DNA from: Limnanthes douglasii subsp. nivea
Taxonomy: Eukaryota; Streptophyta; Magnoliopsida; Brassicales; Limnanthaceae
Assembly (NCBI GenBank): GCA_036936605.1
Contig: JAUPFV010000002.1
Location: 216,187,046 to 216,251,045 of the forward strand
Reading direction: 5' to 3'
Length of the DNA stretch: 64,000 nt
The notes under the pieces were generated by a model. It had not been told where the DNA came from, did no database searches, and was given only the letters and a program-made list of their open reading frames with translations. Each line of letters begins with the position of its first letter. Position 1 is the stretch's first letter. Positions 34,240 to 44,342 of the stretch are shown one piece after another. The position numbers and the translations under genes are program-made.

Positions 34240-36117
34240 AGCAGAATAATAACCTTTATTAATGAAACAACCCGATTCAGCCCATAGCAGGCCAAACCAA
34301 ATTACACAATACAGTCAAAATCGACCAATTGGTCAAAAAACCTAACCCTAGATCAAACAGAGACAACTCTCTTTCATCTTCCTCTTTCTTTCGCCTCCCA
34401 ACACCAGACCTCCCTCCAGTGATAATCAAACCCTAAACAGATTTCAACAAACCAATACAACAACTTCATACCCTTACTACATACCCAGATCTAAACTTTT
34501 TAAAAAAGTTATGGCTAATAACCCAGCAGGAGCAGAATGATTATTGTAGTTCACTTTCTGCTTACACTTAAGGGTCCACTTTGCGAGCCAATCCGCCGCT
34601 TGGTTCTGGACCCTTGAGATGTGAGCAATAGCCATGCCAGGACGCAAAGCTCTTCTGCAAAATTTCACTATACTATCTACATGATTAATTCGTGAAGCAA
34701 TCTGATTGATAAGAATCTGGGAGTCAGATTCGACATCGACGCAGCTCCATCTCTCCTTGAAGCAGATAACAAGCCCTAACAACAATGCTAGAGATTCAGC
34801 CTGAATCGGGGACATCTTGCCAAGAAGGTAACCATAGGCAGCCAAGATCACACCCTCTGTGTCCCTGAACACGATTCCAGCAGCAGACTCGCCGTTGTGG
34901 ATGCACGACACATCCACATTCAGCTTGATTCGACCAGATAATGGGCGAGACCACTTCAGGTACAATGGCGAAACCTTCTTTTTAATAGAGCTTTCACATC
35001 CTAGCATAGAACCTGTACTGTTAATACCAGACCAGTGTTTAAGATTAAATGAACCCTTGATGTCTAGACCCTTAATGATAGAAATAATTTTATCAATGGC
35101 CATAGGAACACTCATACATATACCACTATGCTTAAACAAGTTTCTGGCCTTCCAAATTATCCAAAATATAAATTGAGGGATTAAACGAGTAATATGAAAT
35201 TTAGCCTTAGAATAGCTAAACCAGCACCTCAAAACATGAGAAACAACCATATTCCTCCTAATGTTAATCTTAAAAGAGACTGAAAACCAGTTCCAAAGTT
35301 GCCAGGCAAAAGAACAATTTATAAACAAATGGTTCATATCTTCACAATGCTCACAAAAAACACATTTCGAAACCAAAGTAAAATGTCTTTTAGTCATAAT
35401 AGAATCAACTGATATAAAATTCTTTAAAATCTTCCAAGTCATAAATGAAAATTTTCTAGGGATTTTTGAATTCCAAAGTTTCATATATATAGATGAGACA
35501 GTGTACTTATCTCTTAATTGTTCCCATGTAGATTTCAGGTTAAAGAGCCCATTGTCAGAAGCAATCCAGCAAATTGCATCCTCCTTGTCAACAATGTAAG
35601 TATCCATAATTTTACTGACTCTATCAGCATCAATAAAGTTCAGAACATCCTTCAAATACCAACCATTACTTTGCCAATAAGAATTAACTTTTACATTTAT
35701 GTACCAGGACACATTTTGCTCAGTAGCAATAGCTGGCATACCATGCCAAGAATCCTTCCAGAAGTCGATGCTGCCATTGCCCAAAGACCAGGTAACATTT
35801 TTATCTGCCTGATTTCTAATGCTGCATAATCTCTTCCATACAAGAGATCCATTCATGTTAACATACAGAGGATGATTGCTCTTACAGTAAATATCATTCA
35901 TTGCATTAGCCCATAAACTATCATTCATTCTGAATAGGAACCACAACTTCTGAGAATAACAATTCTGCACATCCATAATAGACCTAACATTAAGACCACC
36001 CTCGTTAAAGGGCTTACAAATGTAGCTCCATGTGGACCAGTGAATAGCCTTCTGACCATGTTTAGACCTCCAAAGGAAACTGTTACAAATCTGATTAATC
36101 TTATAGATGATAGACAT
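34240..36117 (-). mobile_element. 5'-truncated minus-strand LINE, youngest-looking copy
   Basis: This LINE runs right to left. Its 3' end, after a ~235-bp untranslated region, reads TTCTGCTTAAAAA and then passes into TA repeats (34217-34234). Its truncated 5' end at 36117 also abuts TA repeats (36118-36142). A target duplication made of (TA)n would explain both flanks. The reading frame has no stop or frameshift, unlike every other LINE copy here. It belongs to a different subfamily from copies 1-3 by sequence. Confidence 0.85.
34477..36117 (-). CDS. LINE ORF2 C-terminal half: zf-RVT and RNase H, 546 codons open
   Basis: Residues 1-75 are the end of the RT region (FLWRSKHG, NEGGLNVRSI). A zf-RVT domain follows, with zinc ligands C252, C255, H263 and C268 (CVFCEHCEDMNHLFINC). 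An RVT_3-type RNase H covers about 395-515, with all four expected acids: D402 (LNVDVS), E441 (QAES), D465 (VESDS), D509 (AADWLAK). RNase H removes the RNA strand during copying. The endonuclease and RT catalytic parts are missing through 5' truncation, so it cannot move by itself, and the first Met may not be a real start. Plus-strand open frames at 34859-35829 are antisense shadows of this frame. Confidence 0.9.
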   Translation of the reverse strand: MSIIYKINQICNSFLWRSKHGQKAIHWSTWSYICKPFNEGGLNVRSIMDVQNCYSQKLWFLFRMNDSLWANAMNDIYCKSNHPLYVNMNGSLVWKRLCSIRNQADKNVTWSLGNGSIDFWKDSWHGMPAIATEQNVSWYINVKVNSYWQSNGWYLKDVLNFIDADRVSKIMDTYIVDKEDAICWIASDNGLFNLKSTWEQLRDKYTVSSIYMKLWNSKIPRKFSFMTWKILKNFISVDSIMTKRHFTLVSKCVFCEHCEDMNHLFINCSFAWQLWNWFSVSFKINIRRNMVVSHVLRCWFSYSKAKFHITRLIPQFIFWIIWKARNLFKHSGICMSVPMAIDKIISIIKGLDIKGSFNLKHWSGINSTGSMLGCESSIKKKVSPLYLKWSRPLSGRIKLNVDVSCIHNGESAAGIVFRDTEGVILAAYGYLLGKMSPIQAESLALLLGLVICFKERWSCVDVESDSQILINQIASRINHVDSIVKFCRRALRPGMAIAHISRVQNQAADWLAKWTLKCKQKVNYNNHSAPAGLLAITFLKSLDLGM

Positions 36118-36142
36118 ATATATATATATATATATATATATT
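36116..36142. repeat. (TA)n microsatellite flanking the LINE 5' truncation
   Basis: About 13 TA units directly at the 5' break of the minus-strand LINE, matched by another TA tract at 34217-34234 on its other side. Confidence 0.9.
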
Positions 36143-36220
36143 AGTGTTTTAGTTACGTTGATTTTTTTAAAATAGTAATTTTGAAAAAAGCAGATTTGGG
36201 GATGTTTTTCGCGTTTGCAG

Positions 36221-37500
36221 GTGTGGTTACGTAATTACGTGTTGTTTAGTTGTACAAATACAAAGTGTTGGTTGGGTGCATAATTATGTACAACATGGTT
36301 GCAAAATCAGTCGATGTCGTTGTAATGCATAATTACATTCATTGCGGTTATATAGAAAGAGAGCTGTTGTGAATAAATATTAGTGTAATTCGTTGCAAAA
36401 TTACATTATAATCGGTTGCGGAATTACGTTTTTATCGGTTGCGAAATAACACTATTTATTGTGTAAATAAACATTTATTATGAAAAATACAATTGTATGG
36501 GGTGAAAAAGTATGGTTTTGTTGGTTGCGTAATTACTTTATATATGGTTACATTTGTGAAATAATAATATATGAATAAATGATAAAATAGTAATAACCCT
36601 CCAAACAAAAAAAAGTGTAGTTTAGAACGTTTACAAAAAAAACATAGTTTTGACTTCAACATGCGAGCATCTACCAATATTTTATTGTATATTTTTGGTT
36701 AAGAGATAAACTAAACATCTTATGCTCTTTTGTTTGATGCAAGATATTCTTTTGTTTGGTAGAAGATCTCCTCGCAAATGGTTGTTGATATAGATTGATT
36801 ATCACTTTTTCATCATGATCTTTAAGAATATCATTTGATTCTTCTACTTCTTTAATCTATTCATTCGTTTTTATTTTTTAGTTTTTTATATTTTTTTAAT
36901 GATATCTGCATCTAGGTCCATAACTTTTGACCAAAAAAATAATAAAACAAAATAAAAGGTTTGTTATATTGTTGCATAATTACGTAAAATTATGTCGCAA
37001 AATACATTTTTAGATGTGCTAAATATGCTTGCGTAATTACTTGTTGCGTAATTATGAGTAAATTGGTTGTTAATTTTGTTTTTTTGTTTGCAAAAAAAGA
37101 GAGAGCGAAGTTACCTATTGATATTGATTCTTCCAATCGTTGGCTTCTTCTATAAGATTCTTTAGTTCTTATGTGAGAAAAATATATTTGGAATTCCTCA
37201 TCTAGAGAATACTAATTTTTTATATTTTTTATTTACATTACAAAATTAAAATACATGTAGATTAATATTGAAACTAGTTGTTAGTTGGATGCGTAAATGC
37301 ATTCATTTCAATTATGAAAAATATTTCTTATGTTTGATAAACAAATATAAAGTTTGTATGGAAACTGACGGTAAGTCGGCTGCGCAAATAAGTTAAAGTT
37401 TGTTGTAAAATATGTCTTTTAATTTTGAAAAGCATAATAAAAACTAGATCTGGAAACTTACTGTCATTTGGTTGCGTAAATACGTTCAACTTAGTTACAA
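36221..37500. repeat. Cluster of GTAATTAC-centred motifs
   Basis: About a dozen variants of GGTTGCGTAATTACGTT occur across ~1.3 kb. Examples are near 36226 (GGTTACGTAATTACGT), 36336 (GCATAATTACATT), 36394, 36415, 36520 (GGTTGCGTAATTAC), 36970, 37028 and 37040 (twice close together), and 37480 (GGTTGCGTAAATACG). Spacing is irregular, 15 to 400 bp. The core is palindromic. No long ORF is present. It could be an old tandem repeat or the subterminal repeats of a DNA transposon. Confidence 0.55.
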
Positions 37501-38208
37501 AATAAGAAAAAAATCATCGAGAACCTTTAAACAGGTACACAAGTGGTTCATATGTTACTAATTGTATTTTTTTATTGTATAAAAAATATAGAAATCATTA
37601 AGCCAAACACAAACATTTCTTATGTCATGCATACAATTACGGACACACCATTTGAAAAGTTAAAGACAAAATAAAATAATTTCCTCGTGAAAACCTTATC
37701 TAATTCAAAAGTTGCTTTGTAATAAAATTCTTAAGATTTCAATAAACTTTGTTGCATAAATATCTAATTTGAGAGACTTGTGAGTTTTGATTTTAGAGAG
37801 AGATGGTTCGCGAGCTCAAGAAGAAAGTGAGAGTTTTTTGGGATTTGTTTTTGTTTTTATACCCGAGGGTATTGTTGGTAGATTTTAAATTGCATGTAAT
37901 TTTCAGTAAACTTAAAAATTTGAGTCTAATTTATTGCAAGAGCTATTAGTAACTCTTCATTTAATATTTTATTTATTCAAATATTGATGTATAGTATTAT
38001 ATATACAGCATACATTATATCTTATATATATATATATAACTTGAAATAAAATTATGCATCATACTAATGATGGCTCTTCTCCCTAAGAAGCCTCCAACAA
38101 CCTCGAATCTTAACCTCTGAGGACACCTCATCCTCTTGCAAGATAATATTCATCAATAACAATATTTTTTGTTGTAGCATCGAATAAATCAAAGAAAAAA
38201 ACAAAAAA
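37501..38208. other. Unassigned AT-rich DNA
   Basis: No gene recognised. A less AT-rich patch at 38085-38150 might be old exon sequence, but nothing identifies it. Confidence 0.5.
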
Positions 38209-41200
38209 GGGATCTAGGGTTTCACCAGTAATTCGTCTCGAGCGCATTCTTTCCTTTCTAAGGAAACAACATTTCTTTCTTGACATAAATATCCCTATAG
38301 AAGATCTTCATCATATAGAGCTAAATAGAAGAAAGAAATCTAAGATTTCATCAACAAGTAATGAATCAAATTTGGAGTCAAATCGAAGACCTACTACTCT
38401 CATGAAATCGAGCAAATAAGTCATAATTCATACTAAACAAGGATTCGATCAATAAACCCAAAATTTCATATTGATTTACTTCAAGATTCAAGATGAAATG
38501 AACCATCAGGGGATGATAAATCCAAGAGATTAAAACTCCAAAAACTCAATGAAGTCTTTGAGTGAAGCAAAGACCCGTGAAGATAAAGAAAATACTGATA
38601 TTCAAGATCAGAAATAATAATTCCCCCCTCTAATATCTAACTCAATGACAACACAAGAAGCAAGCAAGCAAGTAATACAGACGCATAGGATATCACACAG
38701 AGAAGCTGTGATATCGAAGCAGATAATGAAGGAAATTATTCATGAAAAACCCATTACTAATAAAAACAAAGAGGAAACCACCTTAGAAATCACCTTTGAA
38801 ACCCTAAAATCAACAAAGAAAAAAACAAGTGGAAACAAATAAGAATGTTTGGAAAACAAAAGTCAAATTAGTAGTAATCAGTACAGTTGATGACAACAAT
38901 AATGATACGGCCTCTGATAGTATCAATGTTGTAAAAAATCAGTCTATAAATCAACGTTCCATAGAAAATATTGGCTTCAAAAACTCCTTAATAGATGACA
39001 CAAGCCCTGAAATTATAAAATCCCTCCAATCTATAGACTTGGAGATAAATTTAGCACACTAAACAACTCCTCTGATGAAGACAGTGTAAATTAATCTCCA
39101 AAACAGACTCGAACTGGTAGCTTACTAGTTACCTAACTCATACCAAACCTAAAAAAACCTCCACTTCACTAAAGTCACTCCTAAAAAAGCCAAAAAAGCT
39201 AAAAATAAAGTTTATAAGATCCTTAATGACCCTTAAAAGGTTAAATAAAATCTCAACTCCATTAGTTTTAAATGACTATAAAATTTTTAAACTGGAACAT
39301 TTGAGGTATTGGTAACAAAAATACTGTTAAAAGATTGAAATATATCATTAAAGTTGTTGACTTCCTGGGTATCCAAGAACCAATGGTTTTTGATAAAATC
39401 TTTAATGAAATCCTAATCGTTGTGTGTTTTCATCAAGGTATAATAAACTTGAATAATAAAATATGGATTCTTTGGAAGGAAAATTACTTAGTGGATGTCA
39501 GTTGCAATCATGAGCAACTCATCCATTTGAGAATTCATCACATCAACAATAATAAGCAATTTATGGCTATTGTAATATATGCAAAGTGTAGTGGAATCAA
39601 TAATATTCCTCTTTGGGATCAAATGAGATATATTTCTAAGAATACACTTGAGTGGACTTTTATAGGATATTTTAATTGTATTACTAAAGCCCCTGAGCAA
39701 ATATCATACATTTCTTTGTATTTAAGAAGTCCTCATGATTCCAATATCATAATTTTAGACTGTAACCTTATTGATGTTGGTTTTGTTGGAACTCCATATA
39801 CATGGACTAATAAAAGAAAGTAAAAAATATTAAATAGAATTAGGTTCAATAATCAAATGAATAACTATTTTGACAACATCTATATAAAGCATTGAGACAC
39901 AATATGTTTCGACCATTTCCCCATATTTATAACCATTTCAAATTGTTTAATAAAACTTAAAGCTTCTTTTAAATTCCTAAACATATGGTCCATCCACCCC
40001 CAATGCAACCAAATCATTGATGAATCATGGGGGGTTAACTTAGATGGTCGCCTTTTGTGTTTTATGGAAAAAATTAAATTGAAAACACGAAATCATGAAT
40101 CATTTGGCAATATCTTCACAACTATTGCCAAAGCTGAAGATGAAATTAACTAGCTTAAAATATTTATCAAGTTTCTCAATATGCTGAGGATAAAAGTAGC
40201 TTATCCAAAGCTAATTCCAATCTTATTCTTTTCTTGGCAAGAGAAGAATCATATTGGGAGAAAAAGAGCTGTCTGAATTGGATTAGAAATAGGGAAAGAC
40301 ACTGCAATATTTCATAACTATGTTAAAAAAAGACATAAAAAGAAGCATAACTCATGGTATCTTCCATGAAAATACCTGAATTGATGATAATAGTAAGATT
40401 GGTGATTCTGCCATTGAATTCTTTAAAGTTCTCCTTACTAATTCAATGCATGTAAGCCAATTTGAAAATACCCTAAGTATCACTCCTAAGATTGTAACTG
40501 AAACTGAAAATCATTATTTCATGGAAATATCCACCGAAAATGAAATTTATAATCTTGTAACGCGTCTTAAAACCAATAGTGTTGTTGGCGCAGATGAATC
40601 CAATGTAACCTTTTATAAAAAAAATGCTGGTCCACTATTAAATCTAACATGTGCCTTGTCGTGCAAAAAATATTTGATGGTAAAACTTCTCTTAAAGGAA
40701 CATACTCTACTCATATATGTCTTATCCCTAAAATGGAAAAACCTAAACAATGGAGAGATTATATGCCAATTAGCCTGTGTACTGTTTTTAAAAGACTTCT
40801 TTCCAAAATTGTAAATGTAGGTTAATCTGAAATTCTCTATAAAATCATATCCCATGCTCAAGGAGGCTTTTTTAATTGAAGGAATATCCATGAACACATG
40901 ATTATTTCTCACAAGTTCTTTCATGATATTAGTAAAAAGTTAAGAGGCAATAACATTCGTTTGAAAATTGAGATGGTGAAATCCTTTGATAAAATTTCTC
41001 ACACTTTTATTCTAAATATTCTCAACGCTTTTGGTTTCAAAAATAACTTTATAAATCTAATAAATAATAACATCACATATGTTTTCTATTTAATTATAAT
41101 AAATGGTGAAACCAAAGTTTATTTCAAGGGCTTAAATGGCATTAGGCTGGGAGACCCACTATCTCCCAACATGTTTATCATCACCTAATAATACCTCATT

Positions 41201-41570
41201 GGAGGTATAAAACTTATCTTTAATAATTAACAATAAAGGAAGTATATAACTAGAAGCACCATTAGAATAAACTCTTTGTCATTTGCATATGATTTCATCA
41301 TATATACAAATGGCTTCAAAAACAATATTTCTAGACTTAATAATTTCTTAAATTACTACCAAACGTTATCTGGTCAGACCATTAACAATGATAAATCTAG
41401 CTTAATTCTTCCTACTAAAAATATTTAGGTATTTATATCCACAACAGCACTAAAGCTAACTTATATGATGATATTATTAGTAAAGTCAAAACTAAAATTA
41501 ATTATTGGTATGGCCAATTGGTCTTGATCCAATCTATCCTTATGGTCATACGTTTATACCATATTTAATG
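38209..41570 (+). mobile_element. LINE copy 3, same family as copies 1 and 2, internally deleted and 3'-truncated
   Basis: It shares the 5' start GATCTAGGGTTTCACCAG and leader with copies 1 and 2. After GAAATTATTCATGAAAA it jumps to the CAAAGAGGAAACC segment, skipping ~630 bp that hold DUF4283 and the knuckle in the others. ORF2 follows through the RT region and ends at 41570 (ATATTTAATG), where an LTR begins. The zf-RVT and RNase H regions are absent. It is more diverged from copies 1 and 2 than they are from each other, so it is an independent insertion. Confidence 0.85.
39272..41570 (+). pseudogene. LINE copy 3 ORF2 (endonuclease and RT, truncated)
   Basis: The ATG at 39272 starts MTIKFLNWNI, the endonuclease lead-in, overlapping the ORF1 stop as ATGA. 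The long frame 39335-39823 carries the endonuclease, ending GFVGTPYTWTNKRK, followed by FDHFPIFITI. RT pieces include GADESNVTFYKK and, at 40898-41188, LKIEMVKSFDKISH and GIRLGDPLSPNMF (the QGDPLSP box). The catalytic box reads FAYDF in place of FADD. A stop replaces the Arg of WNIRG. Inactive. Confidence 0.75.
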
Positions 41571-41712
41571 TGATACAGTGGCTCATCAAACTTAGTAAAA
41601 CAGCAACCTATTAGTATATTTTCTATTCCTATTTCCTTGTATTATACGAAGTTAACGGAGGTTAGTGGAGGTTACAAAGGTTATGTATCCTTCTAATACT
41701 ATTTAGGAATCA
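41571..41712 (+). mobile_element. Very short LTR-like segment (142 bp) of a Ty3 element
   Basis: It begins TGATACAGTGGCTC and ends GGAATCA, followed after two bases by the tRNA primer site. TG...CA limits and position make it the 5' LTR, or what is left of one after internal deletion; 142 bp is far shorter than usual for Ty3. It abuts LINE copy 3 directly. No 3' LTR is found in the window. Confidence 0.5.
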
Positions 41713-41714
41713 AT

Positions 41715-41727
41715 TGGTATCAGAGCC
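41715..41727 (+). other. Primer-binding site for initiator-Met tRNA
   Basis: TGGTATCAGAGCC is the exact complement of the 3' end of plant initiator tRNA-Met, the primer used to start minus-strand DNA synthesis in many plant LTR elements. It lies two bases after the LTR-like segment and 30 bases before the gag ATG. Confidence 0.85.
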
Positions 41728-41756
41728 GTATTTGAACCTAATTGTTCTTCACTAAC

Positions 41757-42650
41757 ATGACGAAAAACGAAAATCTTGATAGTCTCTAACAAAAAATTGG
41801 AGACCTCCAGGATGAGTTTCAGAAAATCAACATTGGCATGTCTCACACGCTTACTCACCTTGAAAGCATGATTGAACAATTGGGGGGTTTTATTTAGAGC
41901 TAACATGAAAGTTCTTCTGTATCTCGAAACAACAGGCGCTAAAGCCCTTAACAAGCCAATATCACCAGCAAACACGCCGACCATATACCACCACCAGTTA
42001 ACCAACCACCTAATCGCAACGTCAAATTGGATTTTCCTAAGTTTCAAGAGGCTGATCCAACATAGTGGTTCAGCAGGGCTAAATAGTACTTTTGCTACCA
42101 GGGGATTCCACCAGAGCGAATAGTGGACTTTGCCTCATACCACTTGGAGAAATAAGCTAACGAATGGTTGCAAGCCACTATCAAACACTTGCGAGATACC
42201 ATTGCTGAAGTTGATTGGGGAATTTTTGAAGAAGAAATGTGGACTACATTTGGTCCCACATAGGTTGATAACTTCGATGAGGCATTGTCTAAAATGCGCC
42301 AAACTGGTACATTACATGACTATCACCGTGAATTCGAGAGACTCCAAAACAAGGTTGATGGCTGGACCAAGAAAACATTGTTGGGGTCATATATGGGTGG
42401 ATTGAAGGAGACGACTGTAAAAGGGATCCACCTGTTTCCACCCGAAACTCTACAACGTGCCATCAGCCTGGTTAGGATGCGTGAGAAATAACTTCAGAAA
42501 ACAGAATCCAGCCGCGGGTTTAGGAGTATTTAGCCAACAACGAGTGATTATCCATCATTGATGAATACTTCAAGAATCGCAAGATATCATCGAGTTGCGA
42601 ACAATACAACAAAACCAAAAAGACTAACGTGGGAAGAGATAAAAAAAATG
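41757..42650 (+). pseudogene. Ty3-type gag (B2 and its left extension)
   Basis: The ATG at 41757 opens MTKNENLDSL; the frame is then broken several times. Later pieces are LDFPKFQEADPT, QGIPPERIVDFASYHLEK, FEEEMW..FGPT, MRQTGTLHDYHREFERLQ, GSYMGGLKETTVKG, ETLQRAISLVRMREK and PKRLTWEEIKK. This is the classic plant Ty3 gag order, stopping just before the zinc knuckle where LINE copy 2 starts. B2 keeps the N-terminal half that B1 lacks. No protease, RT or integrase follows. Confidence 0.85.
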
Positions 42651-43234
42651 GATCTAGGGTTTCACCAGTAATGCGTCTCGAGCGCAGTCTTTCATTACTT
42701 AGGAAATCAATAGCTCTTTCTTGACATACTTATTCTCATAGAATATCTTCATCATCTAGAGCTAAATAAAAGAAAGAAATCAAAGATTTCATCAACAAGT
42801 AAGGAATCAAATTTGGAGTCAAATCGAAGACCTACTACTATCAGGAAACCAAGCAAAGAAATCAGAATTCATACTAAACAAATATTTGATCAATAAATCC
42901 AGAGATTCATCTTGCTTTACTTTCAGATGCAAGATGAAAGGAACCATCAGGGAATGAGAAATCCAAGAGATTTAAACACAAAAAACTCAATAAATTCTTT
43001 GAGTCAATTAAAAACATAAGAAGGTAAAGAAATTACTGATATTCAAGATCAGGAAGAATAATTTCCCCTCCGAGATCTAACTCAAAGACAACAAAAGAAG
43101 CAAGCAAGCAAGAAAAGACTTCAGACATAGAAGATATCATATAGATAAATTTTAAGACATAAACATATAAGAAATGAAATTATTCATGAAAAGACCAGCA
43201 TATCCGACAAATCGGAATACAAAGCAATCCACTT

Positions 43235-44342
43235 CACCCAACAAGATAAGTCAATGTTTCTCAAGAATTCTAAATATACGTTAATAGGGAAGTTTCCATT
43301 AGGTAGACCTCATATGCCATTGATTCAAGTGTTTATGAAAAAATTAAAGTTGTATGGTGATTACAATATATTCATATGGGACCAAATATACTATCTATAG
43401 AACTAAATTTACAGTGACCTTAGGACATTGTAGAGAATAAATGTTTGGCCAATTGGCCAGCATTTTACGAGGCTTCTTAAATAGAAGCTGTATTTTAACC
43501 CAAGGAAAGAGTCCTTTGTGACACCTGTCTGGGTCACATTTTCTAATATACCAGACAATCTATATAATATGAATACTACTAATTTAATTTCCAAATCATT
43601 AGGTAGACCCCTTGAGACATGGATCATCAATATTAATATTTCCAGGCATAACTATTGCGAAGCTTGGATAAAATTATATCTATCAAAGAATTTAAGGGAC
43701 AAGATATGGATTGACTTTGTTCACCATGATGGATTCTAGATGGGCATTTTATATGGTTATAAACCTATATACTGTCCAGACTGCCTCTATCTTGGTCACA
43801 GTTGTGAACAATTCAAAAAAACCAAAAAATCAAATGAAAACAAAGAGGAAACCACAATGGAAATCGCTTTGGTACCCTAAAATCAACAAACAAAAAAACA
43901 AGTTGAAACAAATAAGAATGTTTTGAAACAAAAGTCAAATTAGTAATAGTCAGTAAATTTGATGAAAACAATAATAAATATTGTAAACAATCAGTCTCTA
44001 AATCAAAGTTTGGTAGAAAATATTGGCTTAAAAAACTCCTTAATAAATGACACAAGCCATGAAATTATAGAAGCCCTCCAATCTACATACCTTGGAAATA
44101 CATTTAGTACGCTGAAAAACTCCTTTGGTGAATACAATATAAATGACTCTCCAAAACATACTTTACCTGGCAGCTTACGAATTATTCCAACTAATACCAA
44201 ACCTGAAAAAAATATGGATTCCACTAAAATCACTCATATAAAAGCAAAAAAAGCTAACAAGGCTAAAAATAAAGTTGCTAAGACCCTTAGTGACCCTCCA
44301 AAAGTCATAAAAATCTCAAATCTAGTTTTAAACGACCATTAA
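43235..44342 (+). pseudogene. LINE copy 2 ORF1 (DUF4283 / zinc knuckle)
   Basis: It carries LGRPHMPLIQVF, then TPVWVTFSNIP, SLGRPLETWI and a knuckle-like CPDCLYLGHSCE stretch. The C-terminal 127-codon frame (43959-44342) matches copy 1. The copy 1 stop/start ATGA is ACGA here, so the ORF1 frame reads on for a few codons and ORF2 has lost its ATG. Confidence 0.75.

Noticed and set aside
34859..35829. Three plus-strand ORFs of 103-112 codons
   Set aside because: They are antisense to the clear zf-RVT/RNase H frame and have no recognisable content.
41715..41727. tRNA gene
   Set aside because: Only the 13-base complement of the tRNA 3' end is present; it is a primer-binding site.
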